Shown here: piece by piece, positions 27,197-37,460 of the stretch
Numbering within the stretch: the stretch's first letter is position 1
How the letters are laid out: every line of letters begins with the position of its first letter
DNA from: JAPLJC01 sp052326585
GTDB lineage: Bacteria; Desulfobacterota; Desulfobaccia; Desulfobaccales; 0-14-0-80-60-11
DNA length: 64,000 nt
NCBI GenBank assembly: GCA_052326585.1
Contig: JBKQLU010000028.1
Span: 26,160-90,159 of the forward strand
Reading direction: 5' to 3'
The notes under the pieces: generated by a model
What the model was told of the DNA's origin: nothing
Databases searched by the model: none
The model's input: the letters and a program-made list of their open reading frames with translations, nothing else
Program-made: the position numbers and the translations under genes

Positions 27197-28204
27197 ATGG
27201 CCATCACTCTCCCTATTGCCAGCTATTGGCAGAAGATCCTCAATCCCGCTTTAGCCCGGCTGGCTGAGCCCATGCATGGCTGGTTTTATGCCATCCAGAC
27301 CAATGGCGATCTGGCCATCAGCCTGGCTACCTTGCTCATCCTGGGTTTCTGTCTGGGTCTATTAGGCGGCTTCTTCGGAGGCGCCAGCGGTTTCTTAATG
27401 GCGCCGCTGCTCAATCTGGTGGGCCACATCCCTTACAATGTGGCCGTGGGGACCGAACTCTCCATGATGGTGGGTACCGCCACCGTCGCTAATATACGGC
27501 AGCGGGGACTGGGGTACATCGATTATAAGCTGGGAATCCTCCTCGTTCTGGGAGGTGTCATCGGCTTGGAAATAGGCGCCCAACTACTGGAGTATCTCAC
27601 CTATGCCGGCGAGGTTACCCTGTGGAGCCGAAAAATCAGCCTGCTGCAGCTGGTCATGACCTTGGTCTACGGCGGCTTTCTGGCCTGGATCGGCAGTCAG
27701 GTTTATCGGGAAGTCAGGAGCGTCCACCAGACTGAAGCCTCTGCTGGAGCCCCGGGCCTTGCCGCGATTTCCATAACCTCCCGGTTGCAGCGGGTAGCCC
27801 TGCCGCCATTGGTGTCGCTGCCCTTGTCCGGGGTTGAGGCCGTCTCTTTATGGGTGATCGTGGGGATTGGCGCCGTGACCGGCCTGTTAACCGGATTAAT
27901 GGGAGTGAGCGGTAGTCTCATTCGTATGCCCGCCTTAATTTACATCCTGGGCATCCCCACCGTGGTCTCCATAGACACCAACCTCTTTAATTACCTGATC
28001 CTGGCTCTGTACGGGGCCCTGACGCACAGCGTCAAAGGAAATGTCGATCTCTTGCTGATGGCCATTCTTTTGGTCACCACGGTACCAGGCTCTCAATGCG
28101 GGGTGTGGCTGCGCAAAAAATTATCCGGCCCCAGGCCCCAGCTCTTGTTTACCGGTATTATTTGTGCCATTATCATAACCATGTTGTGGAAGGTGTTGAG
28201 GTAA
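27197..28204 (+). CDS. TauE/SafE family permease (2)
   Basis: 335 residues, about eight to nine membrane helices. The repeat motifs are altered: LLGGFFGGASGFLMAPLL and LTGLMGVSGSLIRMPALI, where one glycine of the usual GxGGG is replaced by A/S. This may mean a different substrate from the other two permeases here. It is the second gene of a two-gene operon. Confidence 0.85.
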   Translation: MAITLPIASYWQKILNPALARLAEPMHGWFYAIQTNGDLAISLATLLILGFCLGLLGGFFGGASGFLMAPLLNLVGHIPYNVAVGTELSMMVGTATVANIRQRGLGYIDYKLGILLVLGGVIGLEIGAQLLEYLTYAGEVTLWSRKISLLQLVMTLVYGGFLAWIGSQVYREVRSVHQTEASAGAPGLAAISITSRLQRVALPPLVSLPLSGVEAVSLWVIVGIGAVTGLLTGLMGVSGSLIRMPALIYILGIPTVVSIDTNLFNYLILALYGALTHSVKGNVDLLLMAILLVTTVPGSQCGVWLRKKLSGPRPQLLFTGIICAIIITMLWKVLR

Positions 28205-28279
28205 CAAATCGCGACCGCTAATAAAAAAAAACAAAACGGGCCATTATTCTCCAATTCATTTCAATAATTGCAGGAGCGG

Positions 28280-28346
28280 CAAGACCTGTCATCCAGTAGA
28301 TTCTTCACTTCTCAAACAAAAATACCTCCCCAAAAAGCAGGTCTTG
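28280..28346. repeat. 9-bp inverted repeat with 49-base spacer
   Basis: CAAGACCTG at 28280-28288 and CAGGTCTTG at 28338-28346, about 70 bases upstream of the receiver gene. It could be a leader hairpin or paired operator half-sites. Confidence 0.35.
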
Positions 28347-28414
28347 AATCAGCGTGCTAAAACGCCTGGACCATTTTCGTACGAGTCCGGCACACCTTTA
28401 AAAGGAGCGTCAGA

Positions 28415-28801
28415 ATGGCGGCGACTATAATAATCGTAGACGACGAACCGGATTTGTTGCTGTTGCTAAAAATTATCCTCACGGAAAAAACCGACTATAA
28501 GGTGCTCACCACCAGTGACCCCCACCAGGCCATAGAATGGTGCCGGGAATATCATGCCGATCTCTTGATCAGTGATTTGCGCATGCCGGTAATCGGAGGC
28601 ATCGAATTATTAAAGATAGTCAAAGAAATCGATCCGAACCTGGCTCTAATTATTATCACCGCCTTCGGAACGGTGGAGTCCGCAGTGGAAGCCATGCGCC
28701 ATAACGCCTTTGATTATATTACCAAGCCTTTCCGCAAAGAGCAGATTCTGACGACGGTGGCCAAGGCCTTGCAATGGCGCCAGGCCCAGCTTTCGGCCTG
28801 A
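28415..28801 (+). CDS. Single-domain response regulator, partner of P3
   Basis: 128 residues, only a receiver domain. It has the acidic pocket (VDDEPD), phospho-acceptor Asp in LLISDLRMP, the switch Thr (IITAFGT) and the Lys of ITKPFRK. It resembles the receiver of NtrC/AtoC regulators but lacks any output domain. ATG with AGGAGCGTCAGA upstream. The PEP-synthase-like gene P3 starts 37 bases after its stop, an arrangement also seen with P4 and (in reverse order) with P5. Confidence 0.93.
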   Translation: MAATIIIVDDEPDLLLLLKIILTEKTDYKVLTTSDPHQAIEWCREYHADLLISDLRMPVIGGIELLKIVKEIDPNLALIIITAFGTVESAVEAMRHNAFDYITKPFRKEQILTTVAKALQWRQAQLSA

Positions 28802-28838
28802 CCTTAGCTCAAGTTACCGCGGCTATCGGGGTAAAATT

Positions 28839-31421
28839 TTGAAAATATTGAATTTTTTAAAAAGGAAAAGACGGCCCCCCGCCGGGGGTTGGGAAAATTT
28901 TTTAAAAAACAGACACCAGTCCTTTAAGGACCTGCTAGAGGCCAACAACGCCGCTCTCCGGATCATGTCGCGCATGGAAGCCAAATTGGCGGGCGACTTT
29001 GTCTTCGATATGGAGTACATCCGTTCCCGGACTGAGATGATTTTCCAGGCCTGTCAGACTCTGATCGAGCAATTAAATGCCCTGGGGGACAATCGTTATG
29101 CTGAATTACACCCCGTTTTTGCAAATATAAAAATCAGGATACAGGATGAAATTCAGGCTGGAACAGCCTCCGGTGCGAAGATACCGCTGGTGCTCCCCTT
29201 GAGCCAGGTGGACCGGCGGTTGCTGATGGCCGTGGGTGGGAAAAACGCCAACCTGGGTGAGATCAAAAACCGCTTGAGCCTGCCGACCCCGGATGGGTTT
29301 GTGCTAACTACCGAGGCCTACCATTTGGTTCTGGCCGAAAATCGATTAGTCGAACGGCTGGGCCAGATTCTCCAGAAAGTGGAGGTAGATGATGTCGCGC
29401 AGTTGTTGGGCCAAAGCCGACGGCTGCGGGTCTTGGTGCTGGAGGCGGAAATCCCTGCGGCACTCTCCAGGGCAGTGCAGGAAGAGTATCTCCGATTAGC
29501 GGCCCGGCTGGGAGGCAAACCCCAACTTGCCTTGCGGAGCAGCGGGTTATATGAAGACCAGGAACTCTCCTTTGCCGGGCAGTTCCTGACGGTCTTGAAT
29601 GTGCCCGCCAGCGATTTCTTCCCCAATTATCTTAAGGTCCTGGCCAGTCAATTCTCGCCTTCGGCACTGGTGTATCTGCACGAGAAAGGATTGCTCCGCC
29701 AGGAGTTGGCCATGAGTGTGGGTTGTCTGGCCATGGTGCCGGCCCGGGCCAGCGGCGTCCTGTTTACGGTCGACCCCCTGGGCGGCGGCGCCGGAGTAAT
29801 GGTCCTTGACGCGGCCTGGGGTTTGGGGCCTTCTGTGGTGGAAGGCGGTTTAACCCCGGACCACTATGTCCTCGCCAAAAAACCGCAAATTAAGATTTTA
29901 GAGAGACGCCCCGGTAACAAAACCATCCGTCTGATCGCGGCCCCGGATAAAGAGGGGCTTACCTCGGAAGCGGTGCCGGCTGCGGACCAACTCCAACCGG
30001 CCCTGACCACGGAGGAGCTGCTGCAGGCGGGGCGCTTCGGGGTGCAGCTGGAAGAACATTTCGGAGGCCCCCAGGATATTGAGTTTGCCGTGGATTTTAA
30101 GGGACGCTTGCTGCTCCTGCAATCCCGCCCCTTGACGTTGCTGCAGTCTGAAGGCGAAGCCGAACTGCCGCCCGCCATTCAGGGGCGCCACCCGGTCTTG
30201 ATTGACCACGGCACCGTAGCCTGCTTCGGCGTGGCCGCCGGCCCGGTGTTCATCATCCGCCAGGATGAGGATCTGGCCCGGTTTCCCCCGAGGGCGGTGC
30301 TGGTGGCCCGCCACACTTCCTCCCGCTACGGTATCGTGCTCCATAAAGCCTCCGCCTTGGTCGTGGACATCGGCAGCGCCACTTCGCATCTGGCCATCCT
30401 GGCCCGCGAATTCAAAGTCCCGTCTCTGGTGGATACGGAAAAGGCCACCCAGGTCCTGCAAAACGGGCAGGAAGTCACCGTAGACGCCGATCACCTGCGG
30501 GTATACCAGGGACGTGCAGAAGCACTGCTGGCCGCCAAAAGGGAAAAACCTTCCCTGCTGGCTGAAACCCCGATCTATGCCACCTTGCGCCGGGTCTTGC
30601 GATGGATAACCCCGCTTAATTTAACCGATCCGACCTTGGATAACTTTACGCCGGCATCCTGTAAGACCCTCCACGACATCGCCCGCTTCGCCCATCAGAT
30701 GGCCATAAGCGAGATGTTCGATCTGGGGGAACGCGTCGGCCGGGACCAGGTAAACATGGTCCAACTCAAAACCACCATCCCCTTGAATCTCCACTTGATT
30801 GATCTGGGAGGCGGCATTGACGCCGACTCGCGGGCCAAGTTCGTTTCTCCCGACGCCATCACCTCCATCCCCATGAAGGCCCTGTGGCGAGGGATCAGCT
30901 ATCCCGGAATCTCTTGGGCCGGCCCCATTCCCATCGATGTGAGGGGACTCTATTCCGTAGTCTCGCGTTCCATAACCAGCCCCATGCCCGACTTCTGGGC
31001 CCGGACCTTAGCCATTATTTCTCTGAACTATCTCAATTACAACTCCCGGCTGGGCTATCACTTTGCCACCCTGAACGCCTTCATTAGCGAGGTGCGCAGT
31101 GACAACTACATCAGTTTCCGGTTCCAGGGCGGCGCCGCGGACCAGGCCCGGCGAGGGCGGCGCGCCCAATTTCTGGGCGCGGTTATGGCTCGGCTCGATT
31201 TTGAGGTGGAAGTCACCGGCGATCTGGTGGTCGCCAAGCTTTGGAAGTATCCCCGTCCCCTCATGGAAGAAAAACTCGACCTGGTCGGCCGGCTCATGGG
31301 CTGCGCCCGTCAGCGGGATATGGTCATAGCGGCTAGTGCGCAGGTTGACTGGTACGTGGAGGCTTTCCTGGCAGGAAATTACCGGTTCGCAGGCGAACCC
31401 GGCGCCCACCCCGCCACCTGA
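28839..31421 (+). CDS. PEP-synthase-like protein, paralogue P3 (full architecture)
   Basis: 860 residues from a TTG start that gives MKILNFLKRKRRPP, similar to the basic N-terminus of P4. N-terminal helical part (FKDLLEANNAALRIMSRMEAKL), ATP-grasp region (ALRSSGLYEDQELSFAGQF; GVLFTVDPLGG; LLLLQSRPL), mobile histidine domain with GSATSHLAILARE (His517), and the shared C-terminal domain (NLHLIDLGGGI, DNYISFRFQGGAADQARR, LDLVGRLMG). All predicted ATP- and phosphoryl-handling motifs are intact. It follows a receiver gene in one operon. The target of the phosphoryl group is unknown. Confidence 0.82.
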   Translation: MKILNFLKRKRRPPAGGWENFLKNRHQSFKDLLEANNAALRIMSRMEAKLAGDFVFDMEYIRSRTEMIFQACQTLIEQLNALGDNRYAELHPVFANIKIRIQDEIQAGTASGAKIPLVLPLSQVDRRLLMAVGGKNANLGEIKNRLSLPTPDGFVLTTEAYHLVLAENRLVERLGQILQKVEVDDVAQLLGQSRRLRVLVLEAEIPAALSRAVQEEYLRLAARLGGKPQLALRSSGLYEDQELSFAGQFLTVLNVPASDFFPNYLKVLASQFSPSALVYLHEKGLLRQELAMSVGCLAMVPARASGVLFTVDPLGGGAGVMVLDAAWGLGPSVVEGGLTPDHYVLAKKPQIKILERRPGNKTIRLIAAPDKEGLTSEAVPAADQLQPALTTEELLQAGRFGVQLEEHFGGPQDIEFAVDFKGRLLLLQSRPLTLLQSEGEAELPPAIQGRHPVLIDHGTVACFGVAAGPVFIIRQDEDLARFPPRAVLVARHTSSRYGIVLHKASALVVDIGSATSHLAILAREFKVPSLVDTEKATQVLQNGQEVTVDADHLRVYQGRAEALLAAKREKPSLLAETPIYATLRRVLRWITPLNLTDPTLDNFTPASCKTLHDIARFAHQMAISEMFDLGERVGRDQVNMVQLKTTIPLNLHLIDLGGGIDADSRAKFVSPDAITSIPMKALWRGISYPGISWAGPIPIDVRGLYSVVSRSITSPMPDFWARTLAIISLNYLNYNSRLGYHFATLNAFISEVRSDNYISFRFQGGAADQARRGRRAQFLGAVMARLDFEVEVTGDLVVAKLWKYPRPLMEEKLDLVGRLMGCARQRDMVIAASAQVDWYVEAFLAGNYRFAGEPGAHPAT

Positions 31422-31576
31422 CCCATCGTGGGGTTGGCTTTGGTCGCGGCAGTCTCAAGGGAGTTTGCTTGACCGGGCGCCACGGATTAAGCTAAGATTT
31501 AGGCATAAACTTCGATTTGTCCCGGCGCTGGCCCCCTTGGTCCGGTTGCCGCCTGACACCTGAGGATGACGGCCAC

Positions 31577-33883
31577 ATGCGGCGCTTCCCCTTCCTCATC
31601 ACCCGGCACGCCCTGGCCCTGCTGCTGGCGCTGAACGTCGCCCTCCTGGGGATAAGCATCTACCTGGGGCTCATGAGCGCCAAGCAGATGCTGGAAATCG
31701 TCAAGGAGGACTTCAACCAACAGCAACTGGTGCTGGCCCGGCACACCGCCAGCCTCCTGGAACAGGACATCAACTTCTTGAAGCGGGAGTTGAACACCCT
31801 TAACTACTCCCCTGCCATCCAGTACATAGAGCCCCTCACCTGGGCCAACCGCATGCGGGCCACCCTGGCCAGCGTCCGGGAGGAAGGGGTGGTGGAGATC
31901 ATCCGCATCGACGCCAAGGACCGGCGGGCTTACCTGGTGGACGGCCGGGGTCTGGATCATATCATTAGCAACTCTTTCCCGGACGCGCCTTACCTGGATT
32001 GGGCCGCCAACCCGATAAACCGGGGCCGCGTCTACATAGGCCCGGTGTCCACCCAGGTCGCCGATTATGCGGGGCGCCTCATCGCGGTAATGGCCGTGCC
32101 CACCTATGAGGTGTCGGTGGACGAGAACCATCCCCAGCCCTCGGGGGTCTTCGCCGGGGTTCTGGTCTTTTATCTCGACGCCCAGCGCCTGGCCGACAAG
32201 TTTACCCGGCAGATCAGGAGCGGTAAGACCGGCTATGCCTGGATCATGGACAGCCAGGGGACCTTTTTGAGCCATCCGGAACCCGACTTCGTCGGCAAGA
32301 ACGCCTTCACCGTCCGCAAGCAACGGGCTCCGGCCATCTCCTTTGACGCCATCAACCGCATCCAGAAGGAGAAGATGCTGCAGGGCCAGGAGGGCTGGGG
32401 CACTTACATCTCCGGCTGGCATCGCGGTCTCACCGGCGAGATCCGGAAGCTCATCGCCTATGCGCCGGTGCAGTTGGGAGACCAGACCTCGGGGCCCGTG
32501 TCCAACCCGGCGCCCATCTGGTCGGTGGCGGTGGCGGCCCCGGCCAGCGAAGTGGAGGGTGTCGTCCATTCTCTCTATCTGCGCCAGTTCTTCATGCAGG
32601 TGCTTATCGGCCTGTTGGTCATCTCCGGCACCATCGCCTTGTTGAACTTCCGTTATGAGCGGCAATTTTCCGATAACCTGGAGCAGGAGGTCAGCCGCCA
32701 GAAAGAGAGATTGCAGAGGTCCGAGGCCCGCTACCAGGGTCTGGTGGAGAATGCCGCCGACCTCATCTACAGCGTGGACGAACAGGGACGGATCCTCTCC
32801 ATCAACCGCTATGCCGCCAATCTCTTCGCCACCGCCCTGGCCGGCGCCCCCGGCGCGGCGGCGGGCCGCGCCGAGGACTTCCTGGGCCGCACCCTCTATG
32901 AGGTCTTTGCTGAAAAGTCCGCAGACTTCCATATGGATTGGCTGCGGGAAACGAAAGCGACCGGCGGGAGCACCAGCCAGCGGCACCAGGTGGCCATCGG
33001 CCAGCGGGAGTTTTGGTTTTCCACCAACATCGTGGCGGTCAGGGACGAACAGGGCCAGATCTTCGCCTTCGAGATCATCTCCCGAAACATCACTGGCCGC
33101 AAATCCATGGAAGACCGCCTGATCAACATGGAGAAGCTGGCCTCCATCGGCACCCTGGCCGCCGGGGTAGCCCATGAAATCAACAATCCCATGACCGTGA
33201 TCCTCGGGTTTACCGAGCACCTGCTGGGGCAGACCCAAGAGTTGCCCGCGGTCCACGAGACCCTGGAGGTCATCGAGGAGGAGGGCCTGCGCTGCAAAAA
33301 GATCGTGGAGAATCTCCTCACCTTCGCCCGGGCCCCGGAGCGCACCGAGACCGCGGCGGACATCAACCAGATCCTGGGAAGGACCCTGGCGGTGGTGAAA
33401 AACACCCTGTTGACCAAAAAGGTCCGCCTGGAGTCCTCCTTCAGCCCTGATCTGCCCATTGCCGCAGGCGACCCTCAGGAGCTGCAACAGGTCTTCATCA
33501 ACCTGATCAACAACGCCCGGGATGCCATGAAGGGCGGCGGGGTGCTCAAGGTGGAGACCAAGCCGGCCCCGGACGGCAAGCGGGTGGCCATCGAATTCAG
33601 CGATACCGGCAACGGCATCCCCCGGGAGGCCCAGACCAAGATCTTTGACCCCTTCTTCACCACCAAGAGGACCGGCGAAGGCACCGGCCTGGGCCTGTCC
33701 CTGAGCCATGGCATCATCACCAAATTCGGCGGCAACATCATCTTTACCACCTTCCCGGCAGAGGAATACCCTGAAAAACACGGGACCACCTTTACCGTTT
33801 ACCTGCTCATCGCCGCGGAGCCGGAAGCCGGGGAGGGACCGCCGCAGCAGAGACCGGAACGGAGCAGCGGCAACAGCGCTTAA
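31577..33883 (+). CDS. Membrane sensor histidine kinase (Cache, PAS, HisKA, HATPase)
   Basis: 768 residues from the ATG at 31577; the frame is open 20 codons further upstream. One membrane helix near 8-30, a periplasmic dCache-like sensor (about 35-335, with GYAWIMDSQGTFLSHP), a second helix near 340-360, a coiled linker, a PAS domain (about 385-510), HisKA with the H-box GVAHEINNPMTVILGF, and an HATPase with NLINNARDAM, DTGNGI and TGLGLSLS. It is followed 33 bases later by a single-domain receiver, its likely partner. Confidence 0.93.
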   Translation: MRRFPFLITRHALALLLALNVALLGISIYLGLMSAKQMLEIVKEDFNQQQLVLARHTASLLEQDINFLKRELNTLNYSPAIQYIEPLTWANRMRATLASVREEGVVEIIRIDAKDRRAYLVDGRGLDHIISNSFPDAPYLDWAANPINRGRVYIGPVSTQVADYAGRLIAVMAVPTYEVSVDENHPQPSGVFAGVLVFYLDAQRLADKFTRQIRSGKTGYAWIMDSQGTFLSHPEPDFVGKNAFTVRKQRAPAISFDAINRIQKEKMLQGQEGWGTYISGWHRGLTGEIRKLIAYAPVQLGDQTSGPVSNPAPIWSVAVAAPASEVEGVVHSLYLRQFFMQVLIGLLVISGTIALLNFRYERQFSDNLEQEVSRQKERLQRSEARYQGLVENAADLIYSVDEQGRILSINRYAANLFATALAGAPGAAAGRAEDFLGRTLYEVFAEKSADFHMDWLRETKATGGSTSQRHQVAIGQREFWFSTNIVAVRDEQGQIFAFEIISRNITGRKSMEDRLINMEKLASIGTLAAGVAHEINNPMTVILGFTEHLLGQTQELPAVHETLEVIEEEGLRCKKIVENLLTFARAPERTETAADINQILGRTLAVVKNTLLTKKVRLESSFSPDLPIAAGDPQELQQVFINLINNARDAMKGGGVLKVETKPAPDGKRVAIEFSDTGNGIPREAQTKIFDPFFTTKRTGEGTGLGLSLSHGIITKFGGNIIFTTFPAEEYPEKHGTTFTVYLLIAAEPEAGEGPPQQRPERSSGNSA

Positions 33884-33916
33884 GGAAGTTAAGGCCCCAA
33901 CCCCCAGGAGGACGAT

Positions 33917-34342
33917 ATGCCAGAACGGATATTAGTGGTGGACGATGAACCCAATATGCTCAGGTTATTAAAGACCATCCTGATGGATAAGACCGGCTAT
34001 GAGGTGACCACCACCAATAACCCTCTGGAGGTGAGTAAACTGCTCCAGGAGGAGCGCTACCACGTGGTGATCACCGACCTGAAGATGCCCCTGGTGGATG
34101 GCATGGACTTGATAGAGATAATCAGGAAAATCGACGTGAACCTGCCCATCATCATCATTACCGCCTACGGCACCATAGAGACGGCGGAGGAGGCCGTCCA
34201 GAAGGGGGCTTACGATTTCATCACCAAGCCCTTCCGCAAGGAGACCATCTTCATCACCATCCGGCGGGCCCTGGAGTGGAGGCGGATGCAGGAGGAACTG
34301 CAGGCCTTGAAGAACCAGCGGGCCGCGGGCACTGAGCCGTAG
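33917..34342 (+). CDS. Single-domain response regulator, partner of the histidine kinase and P4
   Basis: 141 residues, receiver only, with VDDEPN, phospho-Asp in VVITDLKMP, IITAYGT and ITKPFRK. GAGGACGAT precedes the ATG. It lies between the histidine kinase and P4 and can take phosphate from the first. Lacking a DNA-binding domain, it should act by protein contact; the neighbouring P4 is the obvious candidate. Confidence 0.93.
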   Translation: MPERILVVDDEPNMLRLLKTILMDKTGYEVTTTNNPLEVSKLLQEERYHVVITDLKMPLVDGMDLIEIIRKIDVNLPIIIITAYGTIETAEEAVQKGAYDFITKPFRKETIFITIRRALEWRRMQEELQALKNQRAAGTEP

Positions 34343-34528
34343 CCCTGGAAAAATCGAGGCGGGCGCTGCCCGCCATTAAGGCGGCGGGCCCGGAGGTCTT
34401 GCCCCGCCGCGGCTTCAAGGCCAAGCATGAGCCTGGCAACGAGCCTGGCGGATTCCTCACCCCTGGAGGTGGGCAGAAGAGGAAACTGGCAGGCAGTGCC
34501 TATCCCGGATAGAAATTGAGGGTACCTG

Positions 34529-37093
34529 GTGTTCAAGTTCCTGCGCCGCTTTTTAAGAGAGCAAGATGACGGCATGTCCCGCCTGCGGGAGCAGTTCGGC
34601 CATTTCCGCCGCCTGTTGGCGGGAAACAACCAGGCCCTGGAAATCATGGCCGATATGGAGGAGAAGCTCTCGGGGGAATTCCTCTTCGACACCGGCTACC
34701 TGGAGACCTCGACCGGGCGCTTGCTGGACAACGTCCGGGAGGTGGTGACCGAGCTCAATCTAATGCTCGGCGGAGACCGCCATCCGGAATTGGCCTCGGT
34801 TTATCAGCGGCTGGCGGAGGAGGTCCGCCTGGAGCTGGAGGCTCTCCCCAGCATCCCGGAAACCCCTTATGTCTTGCCGTTATCGGCCCTGAACCGGGAA
34901 CTGGCGCCCGCCGTGGGCAGCAAGATGGCCAACCTGGGGGAGATCGGCAACCGCATCGGCCTGCCGGTGCCCCAGGGATTTGCCATCACTGCCATGGCCT
35001 ACAAGCGCTTCCTGGAGGGAGCCCAGCTCTTAGGCGAACTGGAATCCAGGCTGGCCCTGGCTTCCATCCACGACCTGGAAAGCCTGGAGGCGATCAGCCT
35101 CGAGATCCAGGAGCTGATTCTCCAGGCGCCGCTGCCCCCGGACCTGGAGGCGGCCCTGGCGCAGGCGGTCCAAGACCTGCCGACCCCCTGGCTGGCAGTG
35201 CGCTCCAGTGCCGTGGGAGAGGACAGCGAATTCTCCTTTGCCGGCCAGTTTGCCACCCTGCTCAACGTCCCAGCCGCCGGGCTGCCGAAACACTATAAGC
35301 GGATCATCGCCAGCAAGTTCACCTCTCGGGCCATCTTTTATTGGAAATACCAGCACTTTTCCACCTCCGAACTTCCCATGGCGGTGGGCGTCCTGGCCAT
35401 GGTGCCGGCCCGGGCCAGCGGGGTGATGTTCTCCCAGGACCCCCAGGCCCCGGGAGCGGACCGCGTCTTAATCAGTTCAGTCTGGGGCCAGGGCCCGTAC
35501 GCGGTGGACGGCTCCATCTCCCCGGACCTTTACGTGGTTTCGCGCCAGGAGGGCCGCCCCATCAAAGAGCGGCGGGTGGCCAAGAAGCCCGCGGCGCTGG
35601 TCTGCCAGGCCGGAGGCGGGGTGGCGGCCGCGGCCCTGCCTGCAAAACAGGGCAACTCCCCGTCCCTTACCGACATCCAGGCCCGGGCCCTGACGGAGAT
35701 CGCCATCACCCTGGAGAACCATTTCGGCGGCCCCCAGGACATTGAATGGACCCTGGGCGAGGCCGGGAACCTGGTGATCCTCCAGTCCCGGCCCCTGAGG
35801 GTGAGCACCCCCCGGTTCGCCGCCAGCCACCGGGAGCGCCCTGCGGAACCGGCGACGCCGCCGCTCCTCAGTTTCGGGGTCAGGGCGGTGGGCGGCGCCG
35901 CGGCGGGGCGGGTCCACCTCTTCCTGCACGACGAAGAGGTGGCCGACATCCCCCCCGGCGCGGTGGTAGTGGCCCGCCAGCCTTCGGCGCGCCTGGTCCT
36001 GGCCATGGACCACATCGCCGCCATCATCACCGAAGTGGGTAGCCCCACGGACCATATGACCATCCTGGCCCGGGAATTCCGCATCCCCACCCTGGTGGAC
36101 GTGGGCAGCGCCACCCGGGTGCTGCGCCCCGGCCAGATCGTCACCGTGGACGCGGACGCGGCCCGGGTCTATCCCGGCATCGTCAGCGAATTGCTGGAGC
36201 GCCAGCCGGAAACCGCCGAAGGCCTGCGCGCCTCCCCGGTCTTCCAGAAATTGGGGCGCCTCCTGAAGCTGACCAACCCCCTCAACCTCATCGACCCGGA
36301 GAGTGCGGATTTTCTGGCGGGCAACTGCCGGACCCTGCACGACCTCACCCGCTTCTGCCATGAAAAGGCCATGGACGCCATGTTCACCCCGGACGTGGAG
36401 CGGGTATTGGCTTCCAGCCGTGTCAGCCGCCTGGTCACCGACCTGCCCCTCAACCTGTTCATCCTGGACCTGGGCGGCGGCCTGAAGGTGAGCGGCCAGG
36501 GGCAGGTGCGCGAAGACGACATCATTTCCCGGCCCTTCCGGGCCCTGCTCCGGGGCTTCCACCACCCCAACGTGAGCTGGTCCGGACAGGTCGCCCAGGA
36601 CATGAAGGGCTTCATGTCAGTCTTCGCCAATACCATGTACGATATGAACAAGGGGGAGCGGGGCCTGGGAGGCAAGAGCTTCGCCATCATCACCGACTCC
36701 TATCTCAACTTCAACTCCCGCCTGGGCTACCACTTCGGCATGGTGGACGCCTATATCTCCGAGGAGCGCAACGACAACTACATCAGCTTCCAGTTCAAGG
36801 GCGGGGCCGCCGCGGTGGACCGCCGGGAGCGCCGGACCCGCCTCCTGAAGCGGATCCTGGACGACCTGGGCTTCAAGGCCCAGGCCAAGAGCGACCTGGT
36901 GCAGGGCCGCCTGGTGAAGTATTCCCTCCTGGAGACTGAAGAGACCCTGGAACTGGCCGGTCTGCTCATGGCCTTCTGCCGCCAGCTCGACTTGGCCCTG
37001 TCCTCCGATGCCGTCCTGGAACGCTGCCTCCAGGCCTTCAAAAAGGAAGACTACAGCCTCTCCTGCCTACGGCCGGAGGAGACCGCCGGTTAA
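34529..37093 (+). CDS. PEP-synthase-like protein, paralogue P4 (full architecture)
   Basis: 854 residues from a GTG with GAGGG upstream. Same layout as P3: helical N-terminus (LLAGNNQALEIMADMEEKL), ATP-grasp (LAVRSSAVGEDSEFSFAGQF; GVMFSQDP; LVILQSRPL), mobile histidine domain with GSPTDHMTILARE (His509), and C-terminal domain (NLFILDLGGGL, DNYISFQFKGGAAAVDRR, LELAGLLMAF). It is in a probable kinase-receiver-P4 operon. Domain content and conservation suggest an active autophosphorylating enzyme with an unknown acceptor. Confidence 0.82.
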   Translation: MFKFLRRFLREQDDGMSRLREQFGHFRRLLAGNNQALEIMADMEEKLSGEFLFDTGYLETSTGRLLDNVREVVTELNLMLGGDRHPELASVYQRLAEEVRLELEALPSIPETPYVLPLSALNRELAPAVGSKMANLGEIGNRIGLPVPQGFAITAMAYKRFLEGAQLLGELESRLALASIHDLESLEAISLEIQELILQAPLPPDLEAALAQAVQDLPTPWLAVRSSAVGEDSEFSFAGQFATLLNVPAAGLPKHYKRIIASKFTSRAIFYWKYQHFSTSELPMAVGVLAMVPARASGVMFSQDPQAPGADRVLISSVWGQGPYAVDGSISPDLYVVSRQEGRPIKERRVAKKPAALVCQAGGGVAAAALPAKQGNSPSLTDIQARALTEIAITLENHFGGPQDIEWTLGEAGNLVILQSRPLRVSTPRFAASHRERPAEPATPPLLSFGVRAVGGAAAGRVHLFLHDEEVADIPPGAVVVARQPSARLVLAMDHIAAIITEVGSPTDHMTILAREFRIPTLVDVGSATRVLRPGQIVTVDADAARVYPGIVSELLERQPETAEGLRASPVFQKLGRLLKLTNPLNLIDPESADFLAGNCRTLHDLTRFCHEKAMDAMFTPDVERVLASSRVSRLVTDLPLNLFILDLGGGLKVSGQGQVREDDIISRPFRALLRGFHHPNVSWSGQVAQDMKGFMSVFANTMYDMNKGERGLGGKSFAIITDSYLNFNSRLGYHFGMVDAYISEERNDNYISFQFKGGAAAVDRRERRTRLLKRILDDLGFKAQAKSDLVQGRLVKYSLLETEETLELAGLLMAFCRQLDLALSSDAVLERCLQAFKKEDYSLSCLRPEETAG

Positions 37094-37143
37094 AGACGGT
37101 TTCCGGCTTTTGGTTCCGGTTTTCTGCCAACAGGAGACCCAAA

Positions 37144-37395
37144 ATGAATTTCAGCTATTGTCCCGTCTGCGGCCGGGAAACCGCCCATAAGCGAGCCCTG
37201 GGCATAGGAACGCTGCTTGGCTGTTTTTTCAGCGGCGGCCTCTGGCTGCTGGCGATCCCCTTATATCCGGTGCGCTGCCTCCATTGCGGGACAGAGGAAG
37301 GCGAGCCGACCCCCGCAGAGCCTGGCAGCGGCGCCTGCTTTCGGGAGCGCAGCCTATTCAAGCGTCGGGGAAAGAACAAGCCCGGTCCCCGGTGA
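37144..37395 (+). CDS. Small zinc-ribbon membrane protein
   Basis: 83 residues. Two CxxC pairs (CPVCG and CLHCG) flank a hydrophobic segment (GTLLGCFFSGGLWLLAIPLYPV). The tail is basic. It follows P4 by 50 bases. The role is unknown; similar short proteins are common in bacteria. Confidence 0.6.
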   Translation: MNFSYCPVCGRETAHKRALGIGTLLGCFFSGGLWLLAIPLYPVRCLHCGTEEGEPTPAEPGSGACFRERSLFKRRGKNKPGPR

Positions 37396-37460
37396 ACGCC
37401 GGCTGCCAATTTTTCTTAAGAAAATCACCAAATTGAAATTATGAGGCCCTCAGGCTAAGA

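Noticed and set aside
31499..33781. 760-codon open frame opposite the histidine kinase gene
   Set aside because: It is the antisense shadow of a GC-rich gene. The plus strand has clear HisKA/HATPase motifs; the minus translation is low-complexity His/Gly/Asp-rich with no domain.
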